Position numbers and translations under genes: made by a program. The notes beneath the pieces are model-generated. The model was given only the letters and a program-made list of their open reading frames with translations, made no database searches and was not told where the DNA came from. 64,000 nucleotides of DNA from Nephrocerus scutellatus (Eukaryota; Arthropoda; Insecta; Diptera; Pipunculidae): the NCBI GenBank assembly GCA_947095585.1, contig OX352762.1, positions 97,190,249 to 97,254,248 on the forward strand. The letters are read 5' to 3'. Within the stretch, counting starts at the first letter, position 1. Every line of letters begins with the position of its first letter. This document shows, in pieces, positions 32,880-43,620 of the stretch.

Positions 32880-33060
32880 AAAAAACTTAGAGACGGACAA
32901 CAGACTTGTTATAGATCAGCACTCGCTAAACATTACCACCAACTAAAACATGATTTTGACACAGATAACGGCATTACTTTGGACTATAAAGACAAGAAAC
33001 ATAACCGACAATTCAAAGAAGCTTGTCACATTTGGTTATCCAATAGTCTAATAATAGTCT
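32880..33060 (+). pseudogene. Possible Penelope-like element C-terminal relic
   Basis: The translation contains YRSALAKHYHQLKHDFDTDN, ITLDYKDKKHNRQFKEA and CHIW. A TALAxH...FD.DN...LD segment followed by basic residues is typical of the GIY-YIG endonuclease region of Penelope-like elements. Only about 60 residues are readable, and no GIY or YIG word is visible, so this is a hypothesis. Confidence 0.35.
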
Positions 33061-33224
33061 AATAATAATAGAAATCTAATAGTTTTTGAAAACTCAGAAA
33101 ATTAATCGAAAACTTATAATTTTTTTGCCTTGATAATGGTCAGCAAGACCGAAATATTGGCAAATATTATTATTTTTTAAAATACAATTAAATAAACCCT
33201 ATATATAAGCAATACAATTAAATA

Positions 33225-33678
33225 AAATTTAAAAAAACGTATCGCGAGTTCACACATAAAGCCCATGGAAAACGGCATTTTTTCAGTTTTTCCAACTTTC
33301 CAGGTATCTATAACATATTGCGGCCTATTACGAACATTTAAAAAAATGAGCCAAATCGGTACAGCCGTGTAGCCGCGAAAAGGTAACAGACAAACAGACA
33401 GAGTTAGTTTTACATTTACAATATTAGTATGGTTATATATACAGGGCCCGGAGGTTATAGGCTACAGCTTTGGGCTAGTGGCGGCTAGGTGGGGCTCAAT
33501 GGTGTGCGGTGGTTTCAGTGGGTGAGCGGTCAGGTTGGTTGGGTCAGTTTGGTGTGAGGGGCAGCCAGATAACGACTGCTATTTTGAAAAATTTGTATGG
33601 GGTGGGTTTTGGGGGGTCTAAATGGTGTCCTGGGGGTTGGAGTAGGCGGGTCTCGTGTAACGCCGGGGTTAACAACTA
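33225..33678 (+). mobile_element. Candidate Helitron-type 3' end (G-rich, ends AACTAG|T)
   Basis: The stretch 33430-33670 is G-rich on the plus strand (GGTGGGTTTTGGGGGGTC) and ends GGGGTTAACAACTAGTAATT. The 50.1-50.42 kb region has the same character and ends GTGCAACTAGTATT. Helitrons end in CTRR, often CTAG followed by T. No clear terminal hairpin or replicase is visible. Confidence 0.35.
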
Positions 33679-33679
33679 G

Positions 33680-35190
33680 TAATTTATAAATCAGAGCATC
33701 GACCTATACCGTGTCGAAGCTTTTTCGATGTCCTCCTCCTCGAATCATTCAGATACCAGTTTACATCTGAAATTCATTTGGTCAAATGGTTTTATATCGC
33801 AAAAGTAAATAATGCTTTGGTATTTTAAAGTAAGTATGTAATTAAATTTGTTTTAAAACGATCAACACTTACTGTGCTCCATTACACGTTGACAAGTGCA
33901 ATTTAAATCCTATGCGTAGATAATAAATGAGAATGTAGCTTCGCACGGACACAACCAAAAGCAGTGACCTATAACCTGAAGATTTTGTGGATAGTTTGCC
34001 ATGCCATTAAGGAACGCAGCCACTTACTAGGTAGGCTTAGAGAATCGTTTTTCAATTTCGTCGAATAAATTACTGTTTAGTTTGCTCTTTGTTAACAAGT
34101 TGTGTGCTCAGGGATAAAATTCTTCTCTAAACATTGCTGAGGTATCTTTATAAGTGATATAAGTGATATAAGTGATATAAGATAAGATAAGAGAACACCC
34201 ACACTTGCACACGTTTTTATCACATTTTAAATTCTTCTACTAAAATATCAACTTATCTTTTGATATTCCCATGAATTGAGCTATCTCGTGCGCCTTTCTT
34301 TCATATTTCTATCGTTACCAAGTTATCAACTTTTTCCTAGTGAGGTGGCTATTTATAGTCGAACACCCTTGGCCTGATCATTTTGTTTCAGTTGAACCCT
34401 AGTTACAAATGAAACTTCAAACTAATGTTAAATTCCAGTTGTTTGCACGCACCTGTGATCAAGTATATTAAAATATGTACATACATTGACTTTGAGTTGG
34501 CCTTTAAACTGCTGTGTTAGAGTAAGCTTACGTTAGAGTAAAATTTAAAACGAGACCAGCTCAATGTGTAGTTTCATTACGTCGTTAATTGGCTATGACT
34601 TTGTGCCAAACAGTTAAATAGAATCAAGCATGGTGTAATGTGAGCTCTCCAGATTTCACCCAATTTGTCTTTACAGCATTTGCATATTGCGGGTTACCGC
34701 GGACTCTTCGGTAGACTTTCCGCGTTCAATGTGCTGTTCGTATTCATGAAAAAGTTTCGTTTTCCAGGCTACTGTCTTTCGCATGTGAACTTTCCATATC
34801 TTCTGAGCACCTTTTATTAAGGTATTGTCAAAATCAGTAATTTTCTAGCTCTTACACACGGCTTTCGTTTAAGCATTAAAAATTTCTAGAGATTAAGTTT
34901 AGTAAAATGAATACATATACATACACCCTGACTCTGACAAACCCTCACAGAGGTAATATAGTCTTAGCTAAGATCGAAACTTCTTATTTCTGATTCTGTG
35001 TGTATGTCCCAGCAATGAGCCCTAATTTCGTCCTTCCATTTAACAAAATTAGTCAGCGTCAGAATAAAGGGGGTATGTGTCATCAAGCCGAAGGCCCTTC
35101 TGTTGATTCGCTACAGACTTATGCATACATTTATTTTTCTTCTCGTATATCTCGTATATCTACCTATGTAACGTTATATTAATTTTATTA
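33680..35190. other. Intergenic DNA, no gene recognised
   Basis: Only a short tandem AAGTGATAT x3 near 34154-34180 stands out. No gene-like ORF. Confidence 0.5.
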
Positions 35191-35193
35191 TAA

Positions 35194-35290
35194 CAACTAG
35201 CTGTTCCCGGGCGCTTTGCTACCCGCCCACTGACGCCACGCCCACTTACACCCGCGTTTTCCGGCTGCCCCATCCCACTGACCCCTATAT
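35194..35290 (-). mobile_element. Candidate transposon terminus (CTAGCTG..GGGCGCTTTGCTACCCG)
   Basis: AACTAGCTGTTCCCGGGCGC followed by TTTGCTACCCGCCC forms an imperfect GC stem next to CTAG, in otherwise AT-rich DNA. Read on the minus strand this is hairpin then CAGCTAGTT, again compatible with a Helitron-type end. Only the terminus is recognisable. Confidence 0.3.
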
Positions 35291-35324
35291 TTTATATATT
35301 TTATTATATATATTATTTTATATA

Positions 35325-35765
35325 TTATATATTTTATATAATGTTAAGGTCTGGCGAATATGATCGCCATGGTAAAAGTTCAACATTTTCACTACCAACA
35401 AACAATATAAAATTGCAAACGGTGTGTTAAGGACCGTTGTTGTGTTGAAATATCTATGAAAGTGGTAAAAAGAGATCTTGGTATTTCGGAAAACCCGATT
35501 CCAAAACCGCTTTGTCGATGGTGCCATATTAAGATATTGCAGCCCAAACCACTACGCCCCCTTCTCTGCTATGATGGCAATTTAAAAAGTGATCCTCTTT
35601 TCTTAGATCGTGGAAGTTAAAGTTATAGTCATCCGGTCCATTTAAATTGAACTTTTTTTCGTCAGAAAAGTCTACTTTTATCCAAAGATTGTGATTATCC
35701 ATTTGACCTAGCGATGAGCAAAGCGATGACAATCATTCCTAACATTCTTTAGACCTATTCAATTA
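35325..35765 (-). pseudogene. Tc1/mariner transposase relic (DDE core)
   Basis: The minus strand encodes FSDEKKFNLNGPDDYNFNFH (first catalytic Asp), HSREGGVVVWAAIS, then, after a frameshift, FQHNNGP.HTV, where the second catalytic Asp is replaced by Asn, and VELLPWRSYSPDLNI, the conserved block before the third acidic residue. This order and these words are diagnostic of Tc1-type transposases. It ends in an AT-rich (TATAT)n stretch, so the C-terminus is lost. Confidence 0.75.
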
Positions 35766-35769
35766 TCAA

Positions 35770-36163
35770 AAAAAATATCAACACTTTACTTAGATCTACA
35801 ACATAGACGATTGTGTAGCAAGACAGCGGCTACCGACTACTGTTTCTATTCAAGTGACACAAAAAAATTTTTTTTAGCTAAAAACCTTAAAGAAATAAAC
35901 TAACGGTACTTGCTGCATTAATCTGGTTGTGAATTGTTTTTATGAAAAAGCACACGAAAAAGCTGCTTCATAAGCTTTATTTAATTGCTATAAGCTCTGA
36001 TAGCGAGAATAATGCACGCTTCTATTCAATTGTGGAGGAGGTGGAGGTGGAGTGTACATCCGATCTATTTCTCTATATTAAATATCGTATACACTTAATG
36101 GGTCCGAAACTTAATTTTTTCGATATTAGGTCGTTACAAATGTTGTCTTTATATCAAATTGTT
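35770..36163. other. AT-rich spacer
   Basis: One 75-codon plus ORF (35942-36169) without recognisable motif. A short GGAGGTGGAGGTGGAG repeat lies at about 36035-36050. Confidence 0.4.
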
Positions 36164-36164
36164 C

Positions 36165-36182
36165 ATTAGGTTAGGTTAGGTT
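36165..36182 (+). repeat. Short (TTAGG)3 tract
   Basis: ATTAGGTTAGGTTAGGTTGG is a three-unit run of the ancestral insect telomere motif. It lies at the 3' end of the minus-strand LOA/I relic. Flies lack TTAGG telomeres, so this is an interstitial tract. Confidence 0.7.
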
Positions 36183-37520
36183 GGTGGCTGCTATTGCATA
36201 CTTATAAGTGCATACTTATTAGTGCTTTTAATGAATTTTAGGATGTCTTTACAGTTTTCGACGTCCGATAAACCGTTTAATGTGTGATATCCCAAATGTT
36301 CAGTCTTCTGCTTGCAATAGCCGGACATGTACACAGGAAGTGGGGTACTGTTTCTTCCTCTTCGGCGTCAAAGCAGCTTCTACAGAAGTAATTAAATTCA
36401 AGGCTACCATGTACACCAAGGAGATAGTGCCCTGTTAAAATATATATTGTTATTTTCATATTCCTTCTTTGCAGGGATATCAGTGCTCTAGAGCAATCTA
36501 AGTCCAGTTTTGCTAGAGTACATGTGGCGGAGTGCACCCAACACGCGCTTGGTAATGCTTTTGCCTCTTTCCAAAACAAAAACCTAAACTGCTGATAAAA
36601 GTCTTCATATGCCTGCCTTTTTCGGTAGCAGTTGAGGCTTAGTGCCATTTCTAGACAGTTCGGTTGCCTTGGAGTTACCAGCGATATCAGAGTGCCCGGT
36701 GACCCAGACTAAGCGGATGTTAAAATACTCACTCAGCTCCTTGAGAGATGTCTAGCAGCTTATCGCTACCTCCGACGTCATTGAGAATGAATCCAGCTAT
36801 TTGATTGCCGCCTGACTGTCTACATAAATTACGATATCGGTTACCGATACTATATTAGGTTTCAGGCAGGTCACTGCTTCCTCAATCGCTGTTAACTCAG
36901 CCTGATACACGCTGCAATGGTCCGGGAGCCGAACGGAAATGTTTACGTTAGGTTTGTCACAGTAGACTCCGGCACCGACTTTACCGTCAAGCTTGGATCC
37001 GTCCGTGAAGAATTTTAAAGCAAGAGTTTCTTGTCTCCTCTATTGCTACCGATAACCCTTGTTGAAGCTTAACACCGGCAGTATGTAGTCTAAATTCGCC
37101 AGTTCTGCCTTTAGCGAGTTATTGATCGTCGAGTGTTCCGTTGGAATACATATTCACTGACGTGTTGCTGACAGTCGCACAGCCGCATTGGCTGCTCTCT
37201 GCCTGCCGTATATATCTACAGGAGTCAGGTACAACATACTTCTACGGCGCGTGTAGGTGTTGTACCCCACTAATATGTGCATACAGGCTGCCCTTTGTAC
37301 CTTCTCCAAAAGTCTTACGTAGGTGGATTATCCAAGAGCCGGCCACCAGACACTGACTCCATACGAAGTATTGCTCTTACTACGGCAGTATATACCCAGT
37401 GTACCAGATTTGTTCTTAAGCTGCATCCTTTTTTATTTAAAAAATATCAAAATTATTCAATGATTTTCAAAGTTTTTCGATTTACATCGATTTTCGTTGG
37501 TAAAATGCCAGTGGCTGGTT
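36183..37520 (-). pseudogene. LOA/I-like non-LTR retrotransposon, RT thumb + RNase H + Cys-His tail, decayed
   Basis: From right to left on the minus strand: RT thumb pieces (SVWWPALG; LLEKVQRAAC near 37290), RNase H pieces (VYQAELTAIEEAV near 36895; DIVIYVDSQAAIK near 36815; VWVTGHSDIAGNSK near 36690) and a 123-codon C-terminal ORF (36277-36648) ending in CRSCFDAEEEETVPHFLC, a C-x2-C...H-x4-C tail. Frameshifts separate all pieces. The same domain order is seen at 1-1170. Confidence 0.7.
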
Positions 37521-37708
37521 GCTTACACAAAGGTTGATTAGAAAAATCATAACCAAACAGAAACTTCAGAAATGTACCTACGAGTAGAAATAGTATATTA
37601 CATAACGAGTAAGGAAAGTGGAGTTTATCGTGCGAGGTCGAAGCTTGACAATCGGCAATCTAACGAGCACGATGATCACTTTTCTGCAAGTCATGTACGC
37701 TATTTTTC

Positions 37709-37930
37709 ATGCGTCCAAACCGGTTTTTTTTGCTAAATCGAGAGAGAAGCAGAAATGTGAGAATGTGTGTTCGCTGTGACTGCAGTAAATAACAAAGAAA
37801 TGAATTTTTCACGCGTCCAAACCGGTTTTTCTGCTAAATCGAGAGAGAAGCAGAAATCACAAACGACAAACAAAAGAGAATTCTTGCTCATGCGCAATGT
37901 GTTCGTTGAGATTGTAGTAAATAACAAAAG
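37709..37930 (+). repeat. Two-copy direct repeat, about 102 bp period
   Basis: GCGTCCAAACCGGTTTTT, TGCTAAATCGAGAGAGAAGC and AGTAAATAACAAA occur at 37711 and again at 37813. The second copy has about 30 extra bases. A 127-codon ORF (37767-38150) spans the second copy but has no recognisable domain. Confidence 0.7.
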
Positions 37931-38768
37931 ACGTTTATATCATAACATAACTGGTGTTGTTATGGGCTACTTTCGAGGCAAGTTTATAGCGTACGAAACA
38001 GTCACTTTCGTCTATGGGCGTGTGAAAAAGCTATTTTCGTTTTACAATGCATGCTCGGCGGAATGTATGTTTATCTATAGAACTATCTCCAGAGTTAAAC
38101 GTCCTTTTTTTCATCATCCAATAATATCACATAGATTATCCGAAGGATAGAGCAGTCCTTGTGCTGTTAGTGTTGCCCGCCGCTGATTGCAAATCTAGAA
38201 CAATAGGTCAATCGATATTTTCCTACAACAATAATTGTTCTCGATTCTTTTTTCCATTTGTGCGCTCCAATTTCTCCTACTTGAAACCACATCTTCCATA
38301 GTAACAACAGGAAAACCCTATTGATGATTTTCATCATCATTGAAGCGGTTAATTTTATAGTATTTCAGTGTTTCTGAAACTATTTATAATGTTCTTCTAG
38401 GAGAAGTTTTTATGTTTTCACCGAACTTTTCAATTATGGACCACAGACACGGCTCGTTAAGTGTATCCTCTTCAAAACAATGGTGTCATCATGGTGCAGG
38501 CATGCATTTCCTCTTTTTCTGTCATTAAATTTCAAACGCTCCACGTTATGCTTAGCATTGTAAGGGTGTAAATCCCTCGAGCGTGTGCACACTATAAAAA
38601 AAACTTGGAAAAAATTATTTCTGGAATAAAAGTGCACGTTTTTCCAAAAAAAATCCTAATATTTAACAAGTTCTATAAATTATTACTTTAAATTCGAACT
38701 CCTTTCCAATGTAGTGCACAAAAAATACCAAGTACTAAAGGATATTCTTACTTGGTAAACGATAAAGC
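37931..38768. other. AT-rich spacer
   Basis: No gene recognised apart from the tail of the unknown ORF ending at 38150. Confidence 0.45.
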
Positions 38769-38769
38769 T

Positions 38770-40085
38770 TGTTTTTATTAAAAACTTTTATTTAACTGGA
38801 CTTGACCCCTTTTTGTCTGTATTTTCGACCACTTTTAAGCCACCTTCCACATGACCTAGAGAGCTGAAATTTTGTGAGTGTCTAAGCCTTTTTTATATCC
38901 CGAGTATGACGCGTGTCGCGTGCCACGTGTAGCGCGTGTGATAGGTTGAAAAAAAAATGACGACTTTTTTTGGGTCCTTTTTAACCAACTTCAATACCGC
39001 CAAAATTTTGTGAGTGTCTAAGTCCAAAATAACATTTTTTATATTGCGAGTATGAAGCATGAGTCATGTTGCGTGTGATGGCTTGAAATTTTTTTTTTAC
39101 TTCTTTGAAGTCCTGGTGGAAGAGTTGAAATTTTGTGAGTATCTAAGTTCAAAATAGCATTTTTTATATTCCACGTATGACACGTGGCACGTGTGATGGT
39201 TTGAAATCGCGACATTTTCTCGTTTTGACGTGAAAACGTCCTACAAGGGGGGGGCATGTTCAAAAAGTAAAATGTTAAGTTATATAGTGCTCACACTGTT
39301 AAGTATACAGTGCTCACACTGTTAAGTTTGACACTGTTAAATGTCACTATTTTGAGAACTAAGCCATTTCTCAAGCGATTCGTATGAAATTCGGTATGTA
39401 GGACTAAGATGCGACTATAAGACTTGTTCTGGAATATGGTACTTATGGTCTGGAATTTCGGGAACAAAGCAATTCCTCAAGCGATTCGGGTGAAATTTGG
39501 TTTGTAGGACTAAGATGCGACTATAAGACCTGTTTCTGTGGAAATTCTGGAATATGGGCATAATGGTGTGGAATTTCGGGACTAAGCAATTTCTCAAGCG
39601 ATTCGTATGAAATTCGGTATGTAGGACTAAGATGCAACTATAATACGTGTTTTTATGGAAATTCTGTAATATGATCATTATGGTCTGAAATTTCGGGAAC
39701 TATGGGACAAGAAGATCTTTGTTTTCTTTTCTTTCGTCCCGGGCAGACGTTGTCACGCTCAAAACCCGCGGCCGTGTGTCCAACACAGCCTATCCTGCTC
39801 TTTTTTTGAAGTCTTTCGCACGACCTAGAGGGTTGAAATTTTGTGAGCGGCTCAATGTCAGGGGCTAATTTTGATATCCCGCATTCGACGCGTATCGCGA
39901 GTCGCGTGTGGCACGTGTGAAGCGTGGAAAAAAGAAAATTCTTTGAAATAGTTCCGACCTCAAAAACAGATATTTCGGCGTAATAATCGCCAAATATGTA
40001 ATAAACGACTGTGTGGCATGTTTCGATGTATATATAAAAGTTTGTCCCCGAAAAACGAAATTTTTTTACATTTACATGTTTACAT
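38770..40085 (+). repeat. Repeat family B, long copy (modules plus a second internal tandem)
   Basis: Left end TTTTTATTAAAAACTTTTATT then GGACTTGACCCCTTTTTGTC. Modules of about 125-136 bp follow (TTTTGTGAGTG at 38871, 39007 and 39132; again at 39840). Each module has a GAAATTTTGTGAGTGTCTAAG half and a CACGCG/CACGTG-rich half. The right end is AACAGATATTTCGGCG..., TTTCGATGTATATATAAAAG and a T-run before ACATTTACATG. An inverted copy with both ends is at 45505-46545. Between modules three and four lies an unrelated three-unit tandem (39353-39712). Non-coding. Confidence 0.75.
39353..39712 (+). repeat. Tandem of about 106-116 bp units inside family B
   Basis: Three units begin with AAGCGATTCGTATGAAATTC or close variants (about 39374, 39481 and 39598) and contain GTAGGACTAAGATGCGACTATAA and GGAATTTCGGGA. 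They have no resemblance to the family B module and are absent from the copy at 45.5-46.5 kb. Confidence 0.75.
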
Positions 40086-40089
40086 TAGT

Positions 40090-41072
40090 CAGCTTAGCTC
40101 TCATGTTCGATTAAGGTCGGGCTCTTCCTCCCATTTGGAAAGTCCATTTTTGTGTAATCAACAGCAGGCACGTCATACGGACATTGCATTAGCTCTCATC
40201 CGTTAAGAGCTACCACATATTCTACAGCCATAACATATTCAGAGCGAAAACTCCCTTTTCTATTCTCGAGGGATTCTGTTTTCTAAATTGAGGATTTCAA
40301 TGGATTTTTTTTCCATTATCTTTTTTTCCTGATGATACAAAATAAATTGTCTGCATGAAAGGAGAAAGAAATCCACGGTGTCCTATCTAGGTACCCCGCT
40401 TAACATCAACAGCAAAGGAAGCAGAGTCGAGACGCCATCGTCATCACCATTTTAGTTCTGTTGATAGAATGTAGAACGACGAGCTTAATGCGAATTTCCT
40501 TTTTTGTATTGCTCTCTGCATATCTAATCTATACTATATGTATGCATATACACATAACGTTGATTCGTTTATCGCATGTAGGTCGATGCATTATGTATAT
40601 ATGTAGATATGTGAAAATCATTTGCAAATACATAATAATATAGTAGGGGACATGTTCTAAAGCTAAAGGATCCATCCAGGTTTTTAATTAAGTTCTGATG
40701 ACAATGAGCACACCTTATACATGAAACTGAGCGTTTTCAGTCAACTATTTGGTCGGTGCTGTCGTAGAGGTAGAGGTAGAGGTAAAACAGTCGGTAAACT
40801 GCCCTATAAACAGTAGGGCACATTCGAATGGCCTTAATACATATCTTCTTTTGGATATTTTTACATTTCAGGCAATAAAGAAAGTAATTACATATGTGAT
40901 AAAGATTTTTAGGGCGTTTGACTACTCTACTCCTATGTCAACTACAGATTCCGCTTTAGGATGTTATCCGGTTATTGGATGTTATATAATCTATTAATTA
41001 ATTTGTGCACAAGGTTATGTAAAGTGTAGCCGTATAATAAATTTAAAGAAATTTAAGACAGGATCAAAAAGG
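40090..41072. other. Intergenic DNA, no gene recognised
   Basis: A short (GTAGAG)3 tract is at about 40762-40782. No motif-bearing ORF. Confidence 0.5.
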
Positions 41073-41073
41073 G

Positions 41074-41290
41074 GGATCTGCATTGCGATTGATCGGGAAA
41101 CTACTGATTGCTCAAAACTTGGTTTGAGCCAGTAGCGCAACAATCAAGTACGTGATGTAGTGCTTGCTTTACCTCCTATTGGTGGTCCCCGTGCAAATAT
41201 GTGTATAAATCCTTATATATGTAGGCTAAAATTGCAAGTGCGAAAGGTCTAGTCTAGGTAACGTGGCATAGCACCCTGCGGTACCGAAAA
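41074..41290 (+). other. 5' UTR of RTE-A copy 2
   Basis: Begins GATCTGCATTGCGATTGATC, exactly where copy 1 begins (11979). About 215 bp align between the copies. The shared start marks the true 5' end of the element. Confidence 0.7.
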
Positions 41291-42073
41291 ATGTCCGCTA
41301 CTGAAACCGACACATCGCCTCGGATAACTAATGATCGAATAATGACGACTATTGGCTATTGTACCCGGACTAAGTTTGGTTTCTGGAATGTGAGGACGAT
41401 CCTTAACTCAGGGAGTGAAGGACTTCAAAATGTCAGATTTCTTCAACTGGAACGTGAGCTTCTTCGATATAATTTGGACATACTGGGAGTGAGTGAAGTA
41501 AGATGGTTCGATGCGGGAGAGTACCAATCCCCAACATGTAACACTATGCTTCTCTACTCCGGCAAACCCTCCGGCAGTCCCCGTGAATCTGGAGTGGGTC
41601 TGCTGCTAATGCCAACAGCACGCAGAGGCCTAATTTCCTGGCACCTACATGGTGATGGGATCTTATCGGCCAGATTTCGGACTAGAGTACGGCGCGTCAC
41701 GATCATACAGTGTTACGCCCCAACGAATCCTTCGACTGAGGATGAAAAGGACAACTTCTACAATCAGCTAAGCGCTGTATTCAACGCAACGCCGAACGGA
41801 GATATCGTCATCGTGATGGGGGGCTTGAATGCCAAGGTAGGCAACGACAATGAAGGACTCAGATATGTGATTGGGAAGCACAGCATCGGCGAACGAAATG
41901 ACAATGGTGAAAGATTTGTTGATTTCTGCAACACCAACCACCTTGTCATAGGAGGCACCATATTTGAGCATAAGACCTGCCACAAAGTCAGCTGGGTGTC
42001 AACTGGCAGGCAATTCTCATCCAACCAAATCGACTATTTGGCAATCAACCGACGATATAGGAGCTGTCTTTAA
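41291..42073 (+). pseudogene. RTE-A copy 2: AP-type endonuclease domain (260 codons open)
   Basis: The ATG at 41291 opens MSATETDTSPRITND, then FGFWNVRTILNSGSEG (motif with the catalytic Asn), LDILGVSEVRWFDAGE (catalytic Glu), QCYAPTNPST, VIVMGGLNAKVGNDNEG, and NQIDYLAINRRYR near the end. The domain nicks target DNA to prime reverse transcription. Two lesions: the normally invariant Asp of GDxNA is Gly here (copy 1 still has GDLNA), and a stop (TAA at 42071) interrupts the reading where copy 1 continues. It is thus recent but inactive. Confidence 0.8.
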
Positions 42074-43620
42074 GACGTCCGAAACAAACGAGGAGCCGAC
42101 ATGGGTATGGTACGAGATCATCACCTTATGGTAGCTACTATCCAGTTACGTACTGCATCAGTTCAAAGAATCCGCAATATATCCTTTCAGTATGCCAGCA
42201 ATTAAGGGATCCTTTATCGCAAGGAGTGGAAGCAATCAGAGGCCCACTGCCGAAAAAAGTTTTCACATCTGGAGCGGAAAGTATTGTTGGTAGAAGCCAG
42301 GTAAGGTACAGCACGTGGCTTACCGAAGATACCTGCAGGCGGATTGGAGAACGTAAGCTACTTAAAACTCATATTGTAGATACCCCAGCAGCAGCGAGGA
42401 TCGAGCTAGAGTCCCTGTATCGAAGCAAAATGATGGAAGTACAGCGTAGTGTAAGACGTGACAAACATAATTATATTAACAACCTGCCCTCAGAAGCAGA
42501 GGAAGCAGTGAGCAGGTGCGATAGCAGAACCGTTTACAGAATCACCAAAGAGCTGACAGGTGGTCACCGCTCTAGCCAATATCCGGTAAAAGGCCTAGAA
42601 GGTGCCGTACTCGCTCAAGCCATGGAAGGAGCGGTCCTTAACCGTGTATTCGCCAACGATATGAACCCAAATCAAACGGAGCTGCCGGAAGTAACAATTT
42701 CCCAAGTTCGCACCTCAACTCCCAGTAAAGATGAGATCGCTACCGCGATCAACGCACTAAAGAACAACAAGTCGGTAGGACTAGATGGTATACCCGCAGA
42801 GCTTCTGTGTGCCGCAGAAAGGTAATAGCGAAAGTAGTACTTGAGCGAATTAAGGAACATCTGGAAGATACACTCGATGCCGAAGAAGTAGGTTTCCGCA
42901 CTCCTCCTGCGTAGACCACATCAACACCCTGCGAATCATTATTGAACAGTGCGTTGAATTCTGGTCACCACTGCACCAGCTGTTCATCGATTTTGAGAAG
43001 GCGTTTGACAGTGTCAACAAACAGTTTATCTGGCTCGCCTTGCGCAGGAGAGGTATACCCGATAAACTAATAGCTATTATTAAAGCAACCTATGTAGGCT
43101 CTAAATGTCATGTGCTGCATAGAGGAAAACTGTCAGAGGAATTCGAGATCCTTAGTGGGGTAAGACAAGGTTGCATTCTATCGCCGATACTTTTTTTTTT
43201 GTGATTAGCGATGTACTTCGCGCAGCTTTATCTACTGGAAACGGAGGAATTCTTTGGACTCTTACATCTCAACTCCAACATCTGGACTACGCTGACGACG
43301 TTTGTTTACTCGCACACAGGATTGTGGAGCTGCACCAACCAAATGACAACAAATGTGGAAAGGGAGGCAAATGTTGCGGGTTTGTAGATTAATACTGCCA
43401 AAACTAAAATCATCAACCTCGGCACTAACTCAGTAACTCAAGTTAACATTGCTGGACAGCCGATAAAGAGAGTAGAGAGTTTCCAATATCTTGGGAGTAT
43501 TATCTCGACCGAAGGTGGAACCGAACAGGACATTGTCAACCGAATCGGCAAAGCAAAATCAGTGTTTGGAATGATGTCCATGATATGGCGAAGCAAAGCG
43601 AAGCAATAAGAAGAAGAAAC
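42074..43620 (+). pseudogene. RTE-A copy 2: reverse transcriptase, frameshifted, C-terminus missing
   Basis: The ORF at 42226-42825 gives the linker and the start of fingers (AINALKNNKSVGLDGIPAEL). Frameshifts follow near 42820 and 42900. Motif A FIDFEKAFDSV lies near 42986-43017, motif B-like GVRQGCILSPIL near 43158-43190 and motif C LDYADDVCLLAHR at 43279-43317. Thumb FQYLGSIISTEGGTEQ is near 43483-43530. The copy stops shortly after GMMSMIWRSK and ends AAGAAGAAG, so about 100 C-terminal codons are absent relative to copy 1. Confidence 0.75.
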
